A stretch of DNA of 64,000 nucleotides from Chryseobacterium daecheongense (GTDB lineage: Bacteria > Bacteroidota > Bacteroidia > Flavobacteriales > Weeksellaceae), in NCBI RefSeq assembly GCF_003729955.1, contig NZ_RJTX01000004.1, positions 186,001-250,000 on the forward strand. The letters run 5' to 3'. How positions within the stretch are numbered: position 1 is the first letter of the stretch; every line of letters starts with the position of its first letter. The notes under the pieces are model-generated. The model made no database searches. It was not told the DNA's origin and saw only the letters and a list, made by a program, of their open reading frames with translations. Positions 1 to 9,366 of this stretch are shown in pieces. Both the position numbers and the translations under genes were made by a program.

Positions 1-321
1 ATCACTCTTAGATTCATCATCCTGTACTTTTTGTTTTAAAAATTCAGCCTGAAGTTTCAAAGCGGAAATTCCAGCACCCAAATCATCATGCATATCATGG
101 GAAATACGTTCTCTTTCCTGCTCTATTGATTTTTGTTTTTCAAGTTCTTTTTGGAGAAGTTTATTTTGATATTCAGCTTCCTGAAGCTGTTTTTCTTTTA
201 TATAGAGAAGTTGTCTTCTATTGTACATCAAAACGACAAAAATTATAAAGCATACAAAAAGCATCATTATTGCAATAGCAATGATGTAGGCCAGTTTTAT
301 GTCATCTTGAACATGGGTCAT
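1..321 (-). CDS. Sensor histidine kinase, N-terminal part (cut by window edge)
   Basis: Two-component sensor kinase; 107 residues are visible and the frame stays open to base 1, so the ATPase domain lies outside the window. Residues about 10-31 form one membrane segment, followed by a charged coil (about 36-70). The dimerisation/phosphoacceptor helix then reads ERERISHDMHDDLG, typical of the HisKA_3 (NarX/DesK-like) class; His78 is the likely phosphoacceptor. The start ATG overlaps the TGA of the upstream membrane-protein gene in an ATGA, indicating translational coupling. The natural partner is the NarL-type regulator that begins the same operon. The short N-terminus leaves almost no periplasmic sensor, so the input is probably intramembrane, cytoplasmic, or through the neighbouring membrane protein (inference). 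Confidence 0.85.
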   Translation of the reverse strand, partial: MTHVQDDIKLAYIIAIAIMMLFVCFIIFVVLMYNRRQLLYIKEKQLQEAEYQNKLLQKELEKQKSIEQERERISHDMHDDLGAGISALKLQAEFLKQKVQDDESKSD

Positions 322-956
322 CGGTTTAATTTCTTTTTATATTTAGTTAAGGAAATATAAAACATACTGTACATTATAATATTGATAATATTCTGTCCTG
401 TTTTTAGAAACTGAAGAAACTCATTGTCACTTTTAGCAAAGAAAAACATTGGTGTAACTCTAAAAATAAAGAAGCAGCTCCACATTAATAAAGCAGTAGA
501 AATCCAGAAAACAGGATCGTCAGTAATTTTATTTTTATCAAATAGTGTTATTTTTTGATAAAACCAAAGTAAGCAATTAACAATGTAAAACAACGTAATT
601 ACAATGCCAATTCTTTTATCAAATTCCTGTTTGAATAAATCTGTAGAAAAAATAATATAGATCAATGTTGAAATTGTTACGACAGAAGAGATTATATTCA
701 ATTTTGCTGTAAATATCTTAGAATAAAAGAAATAAAAGAATATTATACAAAATATGAAATAAAAATTATACTGCAGTCCTACTTTTACATCCGGATTGAT
801 TACATTTCTTGTAAAGGATACCCATTCATTAATTGTTGTTACTAAAAGATATATGAAAATATAATTTTGAGCAGAAAATATTCTTTTTCTGCTCAAAATA
901 AATGATTTGATAAGTGGAAAAAATAAAATTACTTTATAAATGATTCCTATTATCAT
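318..956 (-). CDS. Polytopic membrane protein of unknown function
   Basis: I do not recognise a family. The 212-residue protein is very hydrophobic, with about six or seven predicted membrane helices separated by short loops (for example around residues 5-20, 28-45, 63-80, 88-106, 117-133 and 148-165) and a Lys/Arg-rich C-terminus. It is the third gene of a minus-strand operon (response regulator, unknown soluble protein, this protein, histidine kinase). It lies 6 bases after the unknown gene and overlaps the kinase start by 4 bases. A role as sensory or accessory membrane subunit of the kinase is an inference from position only. Confidence 0.75.
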   Translation of the reverse strand: MIIGIIYKVILFFPLIKSFILSRKRIFSAQNYIFIYLLVTTINEWVSFTRNVINPDVKVGLQYNFYFIFCIIFFYFFYSKIFTAKLNIISSVVTISTLIYIIFSTDLFKQEFDKRIGIVITLFYIVNCLLWFYQKITLFDKNKITDDPVFWISTALLMWSCFFIFRVTPMFFFAKSDNEFLQFLKTGQNIINIIMYSMFYISLTKYKKKLNR

Positions 957-962
957 TAGTTT

Positions 963-1727
963 TTATGGTTTTAAATCTCCTGCATTATAATTAATAATCT
1001 CATTGGTGTTTACTCCTGGGATTTCAGGACATACTGCCATTGAAATTCTACCAACTTTATCATGATTTTGAGTGTAGCTTTGAGGTACTATAAACATTGT
1101 AAATTTTAATTTAGCAATTTTGACAGAGTGTGAAACTGCTGTATTATAAGCAAGCACTGATAAAAGTTTAAATTGGATGATTTCAGTAGCTTTTTTGGAA
1201 GGAATTTGAGACTCTATCTGATCCTTTATCCCTCCTATCCTTAAAAATTCGTTTCTTTTTATTGAAAAATCTTCAGAACTCCTATTTACAAATTTTCCAT
1301 TTTCCAATTCAAAAAGTTTATCATTATCTAAATCTAATGTATTACTTGAGGAAATTGCTAGTCCTATATTTAAATTTCCTCCATTAATAAGAAGATGAAA
1401 ATTACAATAATCAAAACGTAAGTATAATGGATTAGCTATAATTCTTTTAAAATCATTAAAATCAATTTCAAAACTACTTGTTAATCCTGGGATAATACTC
1501 CCTAGCTGATTGTAAATTTCAACACCTTCATTCACTATCGCAGAATCTATTATTTCATCGAAATTTATTTTTAATAATCCGAAAAAGTCTATAACAGAAT
1601 TCTTATTTTTTTCAGATATACTTGGCTGACTTCGCTCTAAATCTTCCCTAGGGTTTATTTGCAAAATATAACTCATCAATTCAAGTTTCTTTTCAAGGCA
1701 ATCAATGTTTTTCTCTAAATTTCTCAT
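963..1727 (-). CDS. Hypothetical 254-residue protein in a two-component operon
   Basis: I do not recognise the family. It has no signal peptide and no clear membrane segment, so it is probably cytoplasmic. The N-terminal 25 residues look like a short coiled coil (alternating Leu/Ile with Glu/Lys). The middle and C-terminal parts read as mixed alpha/beta, with hydrophobic strands such as KLKFTMFIVPQSY near residue 210 and a Pro/Gly-rich end. It sits between the response regulator (6 bases upstream) and the membrane protein (6 bases downstream), so all are likely one transcript. It is either an unrelated effector regulated by the system or a signalling component; the sequence does not decide. 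Confidence 0.7.
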   Translation of the reverse strand: MRNLEKNIDCLEKKLELMSYILQINPREDLERSQPSISEKNKNSVIDFFGLLKINFDEIIDSAIVNEGVEIYNQLGSIIPGLTSSFEIDFNDFKRIIANPLYLRFDYCNFHLLINGGNLNIGLAISSSNTLDLDNDKLFELENGKFVNRSSEDFSIKRNEFLRIGGIKDQIESQIPSKKATEIIQFKLLSVLAYNTAVSHSVKIAKLKFTMFIVPQSYTQNHDKVGRISMAVCPEIPGVNTNEIINYNAGDLKP

Positions 1728-1733
1728 GATTTC

Positions 1734-2366
1734 TTAGTTTTTAAAATGGTTAAATTTATTTATTGCTTCTACTTTGTTGCTTACATGTAATTTTCTGTAG
1801 ATATTTCCGACATGTTTTTTTACGGTATCGATACTGATGAATTTCTTATCCGCAATTTCTTTGTATAAGAACCCCTGAGCCAAAAGTTCAAGAACTTCTG
1901 TTTCCCGGGTTGTAAGCTCATCAAAGTCTTTTATTTCCAATGGTTTTCTTTCAAAATGATTTAAAACTTTTCTGGCAATAGAAAAACTCATTGGAGCACC
2001 TCCATTGTAAACATCTCTTATGGATGAAAGGATCTTATCCATGCTCTCGCCCTTAATGAGATATCCCATAGCTCCGGCTTTTAAGGAATGAAAAATTTTA
2101 TCATCATCTTCAAAGCTTGTGCACATGATGAATTGGGTCTCCGGCATTTCTTTCCGTAGTTTTTCGATAATTTCAATACCCAACATATCCTGAAGCTGGA
2201 TATCCATCATTACCACATCCGGAGAAAGACCAGATAATTCATGTAAGGCTGTTTTACCATCAAAGAATTGAGCAATCACCTTCATATCATTCTGATAATT
2301 GATAACCTTCTTCAACGCATTGTTGTAGTTTTTTTCGTCTTCTACTATGGCTATGGAGATACTCAT
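1734..2366 (-). CDS. NarL/LuxR-type response regulator
   Basis: DNA-binding response regulator of a two-component system. The first ~120 residues form a receiver domain: acidic pocket E9-D10-E11, phosphoacceptor Asp55 in VVMMDIQLQD, and the Lys of YLIKGE. A LuxR-type helix-turn-helix covers about residues 145-205 (LTTRETEVLELLAQG, then IDTVKKHVGNIYRKL). I chose the ATG at 2366 because translation from there starts directly with the receiver strand (MSISIAIVED); a longer reading frame to 2417 only adds an unrelated hydrophobic tail. First gene of the operon; the partner kinase is encoded at 1-321. Confidence 0.9.
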   Translation of the reverse strand: MSISIAIVEDEKNYNNALKKVINYQNDMKVIAQFFDGKTALHELSGLSPDVVMMDIQLQDMLGIEIIEKLRKEMPETQFIMCTSFEDDDKIFHSLKAGAMGYLIKGESMDKILSSIRDVYNGGAPMSFSIARKVLNHFERKPLEIKDFDELTTRETEVLELLAQGFLYKEIADKKFISIDTVKKHVGNIYRKLHVSNKVEAINKFNHFKN

Positions 2367-2415
2367 GTCTGTCGGTTTGGTTAAGACAAATTTCAATAGA
2401 AAGCAAAATAAAATC

Positions 2416-2435
2416 AATTACACCTTTGTGTAATT
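2416..2435. promoter_or_regulatory. Inverted repeat upstream of response regulator gene
   Basis: AATTACAC-CTTT-GTGTAATT is a perfect 8-4-8 inverted repeat about 50 bases upstream of the regulator start. A minus-strand TAAATTTG, matching the Bacteroidota -7 consensus TAnnTTTG, lies further upstream at 2488-2495, so the repeat would fall in the leader. It could be an autoregulatory site or a leader hairpin. Confidence 0.45.
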
Positions 2436-2543
2436 TTATAATTTGAATTTGGGTTTTGGTTTGTTTTTAGTTTTTACTAAATTTAATCAAATTTATTGAA
2501 GACAAAAAAAATAATTTAAATCTGAATAATCCCTTAAGAGAAT

Positions 2544-2978
2544 ATGAAAAAAGAACTTATAATAGGCGTTTCGCTGATTGTCCTTTCCTTGATAAGCTGT
2601 GGGAAGAACGAAAGCGGAAACAAAGGCACCATTAAATTGGAAACCTCAGAAACAAAAGTGGTTGATAACAATGGAACAATGGATACATTAACTTCCGGTT
2701 CATCAACATCAATTGTCAATGGAAATAAGACGGAAACAAAGTCTTCTATCTATAAAGCAGTAGATGGAACACTGGTAAAAGTGATCTTCACGGAGACCTC
2801 AAAAGAAAGCACACTCGCTATTACCAGCAATAAGAAAACTTTCACCTTACCTAAAATAAAATCGGATGCCAAAGAAACGATTTACCAAAAGGACGATATG
2901 AAAGCAACTGTAAAAGGAGATAGTTTAATTCTGGACCAGGATAACAACATTATTCAGCTGGTGAAAACTAAAATTTAA
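2544..2978 (+). CDS. Small lipoprotein, unknown function
   Basis: The 144-residue protein starts with a signal peptide ending in a lipobox (SLISCG), so it is probably a membrane-anchored lipoprotein. The mature part is rich in Thr, Ser and Lys and looks like repeated beta strands; no catalytic motif is visible. It is a single-gene unit convergent with the ribosomal cluster, sharing a bidirectional terminator. The short periplasmic domain resembles many flavobacterial lipoproteins of unknown role. Confidence 0.8.
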   Translation: MKKELIIGVSLIVLSLISCGKNESGNKGTIKLETSETKVVDNNGTMDTLTSGSSTSIVNGNKTETKSSIYKAVDGTLVKVIFTETSKESTLAITSNKKTFTLPKIKSDAKETIYQKDDMKATVKGDSLILDQDNNIIQLVKTKI

Positions 2979-2983
2979 TGCAT

Positions 2984-3016
2984 AAAAAAACCGTTCAGAA
3001 TCTGAACGGTTTTTTA
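2984..3016. terminator. Bidirectional rho-independent terminator
   Basis: A perfect inverted repeat (CCGTTCAGA / TCTGAACGG, 2991-3009) is flanked by seven A on the left and six T on the right, so it can stop both the lipoprotein transcript and the long ribosomal transcript ending with rplQ. Confidence 0.9.
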
Positions 3017-3032
3017 TATATCTGAAAAAGTC

Positions 3033-3560
3033 TTATTCTTCAGTTTTCTCTTCAGTAGAATCAGCTGCTTCTGCCTTTGGCTCTTCAACTTTTTCTTCTA
3101 CTTTTGGAGCTTCAGCAACTACAGTTTCAGCTTTTTTAGCTGTTGCAGATCTTCTGCTTCTTCTTGTAGCTTTTTTCTCTTCAGCATTAGGATTATAAAG
3201 CTCGTTGAAATCCACTAGCTCGATAAGAGCAGTATCAGCAGCATCACCTGGTCTGAAACCTGTTTTGATGATTCTTGTATAACCACCGTTTCTTTCAGCG
3301 ATTTTAGGAGCTACAGTTCTGAACAATTCAGCAACCGCTTCCTTATTTTGAAGATATGAAAAAACAACTCTTCTATTGTGTGTAGTATCTTCTTTTGCTT
3401 TTGTTAATAGAGGTTCAACATATACTCTTAAAGCTTTAGCTTTAGCTACAGTAGTGTTGATTCTTTTATGCTCAATTAGAGAACAAGCCATATTAGAAAG
3501 TAAAGCACTTCTATGAGAAGCTGTTCTTCCTAAGTGATTGAATTTTTTACCGTGTCTCAT
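3033..3560 (-). CDS. rplQ: 50S ribosomal protein L17
   Basis: Large-subunit protein L17, near the exit tunnel. The conserved N-terminal domain begins [17 protein letters not shown] and ends near residue 120. The remaining ~55 residues are a low-complexity tail, first Lys/Arg-rich ([15 protein letters not shown]), then Glu/Ala/Pro-rich. This makes 175 residues against about 120-130 in Escherichia coli; such tails are common in Bacteroidota L17. Last gene of the cluster, 6 bases after rpoA, before the terminator at 2984-3016. Confidence 0.98.
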   Translation of the reverse strand: MRHGKKFNHLGRTASHRSALLSNMACSLIEHKRINTTVAKAKALRVYVEPLLTKAKEDTTHNRRVVFSYLQNKEAVAELFRTVAPKIAERNGGYTRIIKTGFRPGDAADTALIELVDFNELYNPNAEEKKATRRSRRSATAKKAETVVAEAPKVEEKVEEPKAEAADSTEEKTEE

Positions 3561-3566
3561 TATTAA

Positions 3567-4562
3567 TTATTTATCAGCGTCTAACTTATATTTTGCAACG
3601 TCGAAACCGAAGTTAAGACCTTTTGAATGCACTAATTCTTCTAGTTCTGTCAAAGATTTTTTACCAAAATTTCTGAATTTCATCAAATCAGACTTACTGT
3701 AAGAAACCAATTCTCCAAGAGTTTCTACTTCAGCGGCTTTCAGACAGTTTAGGGCTCTTACAGAAAGATCCATATCTGCTAACTTAGACTTAAGTAGTTG
3801 TCTTGTATGAAGAGTTTCTTCATCGTATTGGATAGATGCTTTCACGGCTTCTGTTTCAAGAGTGATTCTCTCATCAGAGAACAACATGAAGTGATAAATT
3901 AATATCTTAGAAGCTTCTGTTAAAGCATTTTGAGGACTGATGGAACCATCAGTTTCTATATCTAATACAAGTTTTTCGTAGTCTGTTTTTTGCTCTACAC
4001 GATAATTTTCAATGCTGTATTGTACTTTCTTAATAGGCGTGAAAATAGAGTCAATAGCAATGGTACCTACTGGTGCATTGTTTGACTTATTTTGTTCTGA
4101 AGGAACATATCCTCTACCTTTTTCAATATTGAAAGTAATTTCGAAAGTTACATCACTGTTTAGGTTGCAGATCACTAGATCCGGGTTCAACACCTCAAAT
4201 CCATTGATAGACTTCCCTAAATCTCCAGCAGTAATAACCGTCTGACCTGAAACCTTAGCAACTACCTGCTCATTAGCTTGGTTTTCTGCTACAGCTTTTA
4301 ATCTTACCTGCTTAAGGTTAAGAATAATTTCGGTAACGTCTTCAATTACTCCTGGAATGGTTGAAAATTCGTGCTCTACACCTTCTATTTTGATAGATGA
4401 AATAGCATAACCTTCCAGAGAAGAAAGCAACACTCTTCTCAAAGCATTACCGATTGTAAGCCCGAAACCTGGTTCTAGTGGTCTGAATTCAAATTGACCT
4501 CTAAATTCATCAGAGTTAAGTAAAATTACTTTATCGGGTTTTATGAATTGTAAAATTGCCAT
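3567..4562 (-). CDS. rpoA: DNA-directed RNA polymerase subunit alpha
   Basis: Alpha subunit, the assembly platform of RNA polymerase. Residues about 1-230 form the N-terminal dimerisation domain, with the family motif [17 protein letters not shown]. Residues about 255-320 form the helix-hairpin-helix C-terminal domain ([20 protein letters not shown], then [14 protein letters not shown]) that contacts UP elements and activators. The 331-residue length is normal. It keeps the classic alpha-operon position between rpsD and rplQ. Confidence 0.98.
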   Translation of the reverse strand: MAILQFIKPDKVILLNSDEFRGQFEFRPLEPGFGLTIGNALRRVLLSSLEGYAISSIKIEGVEHEFSTIPGVIEDVTEIILNLKQVRLKAVAENQANEQVVAKVSGQTVITAGDLGKSINGFEVLNPDLVICNLNSDVTFEITFNIEKGRGYVPSEQNKSNNAPVGTIAIDSIFTPIKKVQYSIENYRVEQKTDYEKLVLDIETDGSISPQNALTEASKILIYHFMLFSDERITLETEAVKASIQYDEETLHTRQLLKSKLADMDLSVRALNCLKAAEVETLGELVSYSKSDLMKFRNFGKKSLTELEELVHSKGLNFGFDVAKYKLDADK

Positions 4563-4595
4563 ATTATTGGGTTGAGCAAAAATTTGATTAAAAAA

Positions 4596-5204
4596 TTATT
4601 TAGAGTAAAGTTCGACGATAAGCTGTTCCTTGATGTCTTCCGGGATTTGGATTCTTTCAGGAGCAGAAACGAAAGTACCTTCTTTCTTCTCATCGTTGAA
4701 TTGTAACCACTCATAGTTTGCTTTAGAAGCTAATGCGTTGGTAACAACTTCAAGAGACTTAGACTTTTCTCTTACAGCGATTACATCACCAGCTTTTAGC
4801 AAATAAGATGGAATATTTACTTTTTCTCCGTTCACAGTGATGTGTCTGTGAGAAACTAATTGTCTTGCAGCAGATCTTGTTTTAGCAAAACCTAATCTGT
4901 ACACTACGTTATCCAATCTAGATTCGCAAAGTTGTAATAGAACTTCACCTGTTACACCTTTACTTCTGTGTGCTTTGTCGAATAAGTTAGCAAACTGTCT
5001 TTCTAAAATACCATAAGTATATTTAGCTTTTTGCTTTTCAGCTAACTGAACTGCATATTCAGATTTCTTAGCACCTCTTCTCTTGTTAGGACCGTGTTGT
5101 CCTGGTGGTTGGTTTTTTCTTTTCTCGAAGTTTTTGTCATCTCCGTAGATTGCAGCACCAAACTTTCTAGCAATCTTAGTTTTAGGTCCAATATATCTTG
5201 CCAT
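4596..5204 (-). CDS. rpsD: 30S ribosomal protein S4
   Basis: Primary 16S rRNA-binding protein that nucleates 30S assembly. Starts [16 protein letters not shown]; an S4 RNA-binding domain lies around residues 90-155 ([32 protein letters not shown]). The N-terminal Cys zinc cluster of some bacteria is absent. 202 residues, normal. In E. coli S4 represses the alpha operon; no leader structure could be assigned here. Confidence 0.98.
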   Translation of the reverse strand: MARYIGPKTKIARKFGAAIYGDDKNFEKRKNQPPGQHGPNKRRGAKKSEYAVQLAEKQKAKYTYGILERQFANLFDKAHRSKGVTGEVLLQLCESRLDNVVYRLGFAKTRSAARQLVSHRHITVNGEKVNIPSYLLKAGDVIAVREKSKSLEVVTNALASKANYEWLQFNDEKKEGTFVSAPERIQIPEDIKEQLIVELYSK

Positions 5205-5223
5205 AATGGGTAAATTCTAAAAA

Positions 5224-5613
5224 TTAAACTCTTCTTCTTTTTGGTGGTCTACATCCATTGTGTGGCATAGGAGTCACATCAATGATTTCACTAACTTCAA
5301 TTCCTGAGTTGTGGATAGATCTGATAGCAGATTCTCTACCTGCACCAGGTCCTTTTACAAACACCTTTACTCTTCTTAACCCAGCTTCGTGAGCTACAGC
5401 AGAGCAATTTTCAGCTGCCATCTGAGCAGCAAATGGAGTATTCTTTTTAGAACCTCTGAAGCCCATTTTACCAGCAGAAGCCCAAGAGATAACCTCTCCG
5501 TTTTTATTTGTTAAAGAAATGATGATGTTATTGAAAGAAGCTTGAATATGTGCTTCGCCAATAGCTTCAACTTTTACTTTTCTTTTCTTAACTACTTTAG
5601 TTTGTTTTGCCAT
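5224..5613 (-). CDS. rpsK: 30S ribosomal protein S11
   Basis: Small-subunit platform protein next to the E site. Family signatures include [20 protein letters not shown] and the C-terminal [18 protein letters not shown]. 129 residues, as expected. Lies between rpsM (12 bases upstream) and rpsD (19 bases downstream) in the alpha part of the cluster. Confidence 0.98.
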   Translation of the reverse strand: MAKQTKVVKKRKVKVEAIGEAHIQASFNNIIISLTNKNGEVISWASAGKMGFRGSKKNTPFAAQMAAENCSAVAHEAGLRRVKVFVKGPGAGRESAIRSIHNSGIEVSEIIDVTPMPHNGCRPPKRRRV

Positions 5614-5625
5614 AATTCCTAACGA

Positions 5626-6003
5626 TTATTTACTAGCTTTTTTCTTGTTAGCAACTGTTTTTCTCTTTCCTTTACGGGTTCTAGAGTTGTTTTTCGTTCT
5701 CTGGCCTCTTAAAGGTAATCCTAGTCTGTGACGTATTCCTCGTTGGCATCCTATGTCCATCAATCTCTTGATGTTCAATTGCACTTCAGATCTCAATTCT
5801 CCTTCTACTTTGATGTTTTCAGAGATGTATGTTCTGATGGCAGCCAATTCATCGTCATTCCATTCGTTGACTTTCTTATCTTCGCTGATACCGGCAGCTT
5901 TAAGGATTTCTGAAGAAGTACTTCTTCCGATTCCGTAGATGTAAGTTAAACCGATAACGCCTCTTTTGTTTTTTGGTAAATCAATACCTGCAATTCTCGC
6001 CAT
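5626..6003 (-). CDS. rpsM: 30S ribosomal protein S13
   Basis: Head protein of the small subunit, contacting the P-site tRNA and bridging to L5. Begins [20 protein letters not shown] and carries the basic C-terminal stretch [15 protein letters not shown]. 125 residues, normal. It follows rpmJ by 9 bases, the usual order infA-rpmJ-rpsM. Confidence 0.98.
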   Translation of the reverse strand: MARIAGIDLPKNKRGVIGLTYIYGIGRSTSSEILKAAGISEDKKVNEWNDDELAAIRTYISENIKVEGELRSEVQLNIKRLMDIGCQRGIRHRLGLPLRGQRTKNNSRTRKGKRKTVANKKKASK

Positions 6004-6012
6004 AATTTAATG

Positions 6013-6129
6013 TTAGCCTTGTCTTTGTTTAAATTTTGGGTTCTTTTTGTTGATTACAAACAGTACACCTTTTCTGCGTACAATCTTGCAATCAGCGCTT
6101 CTTTTCTTAATTGATGCTCTAACTTTCAT
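6013..6129 (-). CDS. rpmJ: 50S ribosomal protein L36, zinc-independent form
   Basis: A 38-residue gene read from the minus strand, beginning [20 protein letters not shown] and ending NPKFKQRQG. The length and ends match L36. Of the usual zinc ligands (three Cys and one His) only Cys14 remains; the others are Ser, Asn and Phe/Lys, so this is a C-minus paralogue type that does not need zinc. Lies between infA and rpsM as in most bacteria. Confidence 0.95.
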   Translation of the reverse strand: MKVRASIKKRSADCKIVRRKGVLFVINKKNPKFKQRQG

Positions 6130-6192
6130 TTGATAGTATTTATTTTTTAACAAGAGCCAAATGGAGATCCGGAGATTCCATTTGGCATTTGT

Positions 6193-6408
6193 TTAATATC
6201 TAAATGTAATTCTCCCTTTCGTTAAATCGTAAGGAGACATTTCTAGTTTTACCTTATCACCAGGTAAAAGTTTAATATAATGCATTCTCATTTTACCGGA
6301 AATATGTGCAATAAGGATATGCCCATTTTCCAGTTCTACACGGAACATGGCGTTAGAAAGTGCTTCCACGATCACGCCATCTTGTTCAATATGTTTTTGT
6401 TTCGCCAT
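6193..6408 (-). CDS. infA: Translation initiation factor IF-1
   Basis: OB-fold factor that occupies the A site during initiation. The 71 residues start [20 protein letters not shown] and contain the family motif [20 protein letters not shown]. It follows secY by only 3 bases. The genes often found between secY and infA elsewhere (adk, map) are absent. Confidence 0.97.
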   Translation of the reverse strand: MAKQKHIEQDGVIVEALSNAMFRVELENGHILIAHISGKMRMHYIKLLPGDKVKLEMSPYDLTKGRITFRY

Positions 6409-6411
6409 AAA

Positions 6412-7791
6412 TTAATATCCAGTCGTTCTTGATAATTTAGACTGCATTAAGCCATCATAATGATGGTTCAGCAGATACGTATTAATCTGTTGAACAGTAT
6501 CCAAAATTACTCCAACCATAATCAATAGTGATGTCCCCCCGAAAAATAGGGCGAACGCATCTGTCTGAACAAAGCTTCCATGTACAATTGCTGGAAGGAC
6601 TGCAAAGATAGATAAAAATATTGCACCTGGCAAGGTAATTTTTGATAAAATATCATCTAAATAATCAGCAGTGTCTTTTCCTGGTCTTACTTTCGGTACT
6701 AAACCTCCGTTTCTCTTCAGATCATCGGCCATTTGGTTCACCGGAATGGTAATTGCAGTATAGAAAAATGAGAAGATAATAATTAGTAGTGCAAACAATA
6801 CGTTGTATTGCCAGCTAAAAACATTCTTGAAACCTGCAAGAAAAGTATTAGATTCATCTACTTTTGTTAATAAACCAGGTACGAACATCAATGCCTGAGC
6901 AAAGATAATTGGCATTACACCGGCTGCATTAACTTTCAATGGGATCCATTGTCTTGCTCCCTGCATAAGATTTCTGTTTACACCTCCTCTTGCTTGAGCT
7001 CTGCTTACATACTGAATAGGAATTTTTCTAACAGCTACGGATAGTATTACTGCTAAAAGAACAACCAACATCCAGAATAACACTTCAATAAGGATCATGA
7101 TAGATCCCATTCCACCTTTTCCGTTCTGAACTGCCATTTCCTGCACGAATGCTTCCGGTAATCTTGAAAGGATCCCCACCATAATAAGGATAGAGATACC
7201 GTTTCCGATACCCTTGTCGGTGATTTTCTCACCTAACCACATTGCGAATACTGAACCAGCAACCAAGATAACAATACTTGGTAACCAGAACATAACAGAA
7301 TTTGGCTCTACAAAGTATGCAGATTGGAACTGAGCATACGGTAAGAATAATTGAGTAATAGAAGTTAAATAAGAAGGTGCCTGTACTAGACAAACTCCGA
7401 TAGTTAACCATCTTGTAATTTGGTTCAATGTATTTCTACCTGACTCTCCATCTTTCTGAAGTTTCTGAAGATAAGGAATAGCCATCCCCATCAACTGAAC
7501 AATAATAGAAGCAGAAATATAAGGCATGATTCCTAACGCCATTACGGAAGCGTGGCTGAATGCTCCCCCCGTAAATGACGAAAGCAAGCCAAGAAGACCT
7601 GCTCCTTGCTTGTTTCCGCCTTGATTTTTATAATGCTCTAAGAGATCTCCTACTTCTGCAAGGTTAATTGCTGGTAGAGAGATATAAGATGCGAATCTAT
7701 ACACAAGGATAATACCTAACGTAAAAAGAATTTTATCTCTTAATTCCTTTAGGCTCCAAATATTTTTGAGGGTTTGTATAAATTCTTTCAT
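6412..7791 (-). CDS. secY: Protein translocase subunit SecY
   Basis: Central channel of the Sec translocon in the inner membrane. 459 residues with about ten membrane helices; starts MKEFIQTLKNIWSLKELRDK. Typical segments are GIMPYISASIIVQLM (about residues 88-102) and the cytoplasmic loop PIQYVSRAQARGG. The two family gates GNGISILI and NRNLMQGARQWIPLKVN are present. Located 9 bases after rplO as in the spc operon of most bacteria. Confidence 0.98.
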   Translation of the reverse strand: MKEFIQTLKNIWSLKELRDKILFTLGIILVYRFASYISLPAINLAEVGDLLEHYKNQGGNKQGAGLLGLLSSFTGGAFSHASVMALGIMPYISASIIVQLMGMAIPYLQKLQKDGESGRNTLNQITRWLTIGVCLVQAPSYLTSITQLFLPYAQFQSAYFVEPNSVMFWLPSIVILVAGSVFAMWLGEKITDKGIGNGISILIMVGILSRLPEAFVQEMAVQNGKGGMGSIMILIEVLFWMLVVLLAVILSVAVRKIPIQYVSRAQARGGVNRNLMQGARQWIPLKVNAAGVMPIIFAQALMFVPGLLTKVDESNTFLAGFKNVFSWQYNVLFALLIIIFSFFYTAITIPVNQMADDLKRNGGLVPKVRPGKDTADYLDDILSKITLPGAIFLSIFAVLPAIVHGSFVQTDAFALFFGGTSLLIMVGVILDTVQQINTYLLNHHYDGLMQSKLSRTTGY

Positions 7792-7800
7792 TAGTAATTA

Positions 7801-8250
7801 TTATAAGGTAATTGCTTTTCCACCTGCTTTAGCGATAAGCTCTTCAGCAGATTTAGTGAATTTGTCAGCTGAGATTGAAACCGCAGATTTCAATTCTCCT
7901 CTACCCATAATTTTCACTAATTCGTTTTTAGAAGCTAAACCGTTTGCTACCAAAACATCTTTCGTGATCTCACCTGTAATAGATTTGTTCTCGATTAAAG
8001 TTTGGATAGAATCTAGGTTGATAGCTCTAAACTCTTTTCTGTTTACATTTTTGAATCCGAATTTCGGTAATCTTCTTTGTAAAGGCATCTGACCTCCTTC
8101 AAAACCGATCTTCTGAGAATAACCAGCTCTTGATTTCTGTCCTTTGTGTCCTTTTGTAGAAGTACCACCTTTTCCACTACCTTGTCCTCTACCAATTCTT
8201 TTTGAATTGAAAGTAGATCCTGCAGCTGGTTTTATGTTGTTTAAATTCAT
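7801..8250 (-). CDS. rplO: 50S ribosomal protein L15
   Basis: Late-assembly 23S rRNA-binding protein. Starts MNLNNIKPAAGSTFNSKRIG and has the Gly-rich basic segment GRGQGSGKGGTSTKGHKGQ, then GGQMPLQRRLPKFGF. 149 residues, normal. Between rpmD and secY. Confidence 0.98.
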   Translation of the reverse strand: MNLNNIKPAAGSTFNSKRIGRGQGSGKGGTSTKGHKGQKSRAGYSQKIGFEGGQMPLQRRLPKFGFKNVNRKEFRAINLDSIQTLIENKSITGEITKDVLVANGLASKNELVKIMGRGELKSAVSISADKFTKSAEELIAKAGGKAITL

Positions 8251-8269
8251 TTTAAAATTATTTTAAAAA

Positions 8270-8446
8270 TTATTTTTGAACTTCAAGTAAATGACTAACT
8301 GCAGCTATCATTCCTAAGATAGAAGGAGTAGCTTCGTGTTCTACAACTTGGTGAAGTTTCTTAAATCCTAATGCTTCAAGCGTTCTCTTTTGGGTTTTTG
8401 TTCTTCCAATAGCGCTTCTTACTTGTTTTACTTTGATTGTTGCCAT
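8270..8446 (-). CDS. rpmD: 50S ribosomal protein L30
   Basis: A 58-residue reading frame on the minus strand, beginning MATIKVKQVRSAIGRTKTQK and ending SHLLEVQK before TAA. The IGRTKTQKRTLEALGLKK segment is the L30 signature, and the place between rpsE and rplO is the conserved one. Confidence 0.96.
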   Translation of the reverse strand: MATIKVKQVRSAIGRTKTQKRTLEALGFKKLHQVVEHEATPSILGMIAAVSHLLEVQK

Positions 8447-8457
8447 TGTTTTATATA

Positions 8458-8979
8458 TTAACCGTTAAACACTTTACTTAGTGAAACTCCTCTCATTCTA
8501 GCGATTTCTTCAGGTCTTCTGATGTCCAATAACGCTTTGAAAGTAGCTTTCACCACGTTGTGAGGGTTAGAAGATCCTTTAGATTTTGAAAGGATATCGT
8601 GAATACCAGCAGATTCCAATACCGCTCTTACCGCACCTCCGGCGATAAGTCCTGTACCGTGAGAAGCAGGTCTTAAGAAGATATCTGCACCACCGTATCT
8701 AGCAGTAGTTTGGTGAGGGATGGTGTGGTTCATTACAGGAACTTTCACAAGGTTTTTCTTAGCATCTTCAACTGCTTTAGCAATTGCAGAAGCAACCTCT
8801 TTAGATTTTCCTAAACCGTAACCGATAACTCCGTCTTCATTACCTACTACTACGATAGCAGAAAATCCGAAAGCTCTACCCCCTTTTGTTACTTTTGTTA
8901 CTCTGTTAACAGCTACGAGACGATCTTTTAATTCTAATCCTCCCGGTTTTACTCTTTCTATATTATCTAGTCCTAACAT
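8458..8979 (-). CDS. rpsE: 30S ribosomal protein S5
   Basis: Small-subunit protein important for accuracy and mRNA helicase activity. The double-stranded RNA-binding N-terminal half includes [20 protein letters not shown] (about residues 18-37) and the C-terminal half has [20 protein letters not shown] use ATG 8979 ([14 protein letters not shown], 173 residues): a longer frame to 9030 would overlap rplR by 32 bases and adds an unconserved tail. With this start the gene lies 19 bases after rplR. Confidence 0.96.
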   Translation of the reverse strand: MLGLDNIERVKPGGLELKDRLVAVNRVTKVTKGGRAFGFSAIVVVGNEDGVIGYGLGKSKEVASAIAKAVEDAKKNLVKVPVMNHTIPHQTTARYGGADIFLRPASHGTGLIAGGAVRAVLESAGIHDILSKSKGSSNPHNVVKATFKALLDIRRPEEIARMRGVSLSKVFNG

Positions 8980-8998
8980 ATTTCCGAAATTTTTATGA

Positions 8999-9352
8999 TT
9001 AGAATTTAAGTCCTCCTTCTCTCGCACCATCAGCTAGAGCCTTAACTCTTCCGTGATATACGAATCCGTTTCTATCAAACACTATATTTTCGATTCCTGC
9101 AGCGATAGCTTTAGCAGCAATAGCTTTACCTACAGCAGCAGAAACTTCAGTTTTAGTTCCGTTAGCATCTACACCTTTCTCTCTAGAAGAAGCTGATACT
9201 AATGTTTTTCCACTGTTATCGTCGATTAACTGAGCGTAAATTTCCTTATTACTTTTATATACAGATAATCTTGGCAATTCAGAAGATCCAGAGATTTTTC
9301 CTCTTACTCTTCTTTTGATTCTTATTCTTTTTTCTAATTTACTTAATGCCAT
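8999..9352 (-). CDS. rplR: 50S ribosomal protein L18
   Basis: 5S rRNA-binding protein of the central protuberance. Starts [20 protein letters not shown] and ends [20 protein letters not shown], both typical; 117 residues. Between rplF and rpsE. Confidence 0.98.
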   Translation of the reverse strand: MALSKLEKRIRIKRRVRGKISGSSELPRLSVYKSNKEIYAQLIDDNSGKTLVSASSREKGVDANGTKTEVSAAVGKAIAAKAIAAGIENIVFDRNGFVYHGRVKALADGAREGGLKF

Positions 9353-9366
9353 TTTCTTATAATTTA

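Noticed and set aside
8980..9030. Longer S5 start
   Set aside because: It overlaps rplR and adds residues not found in S5.
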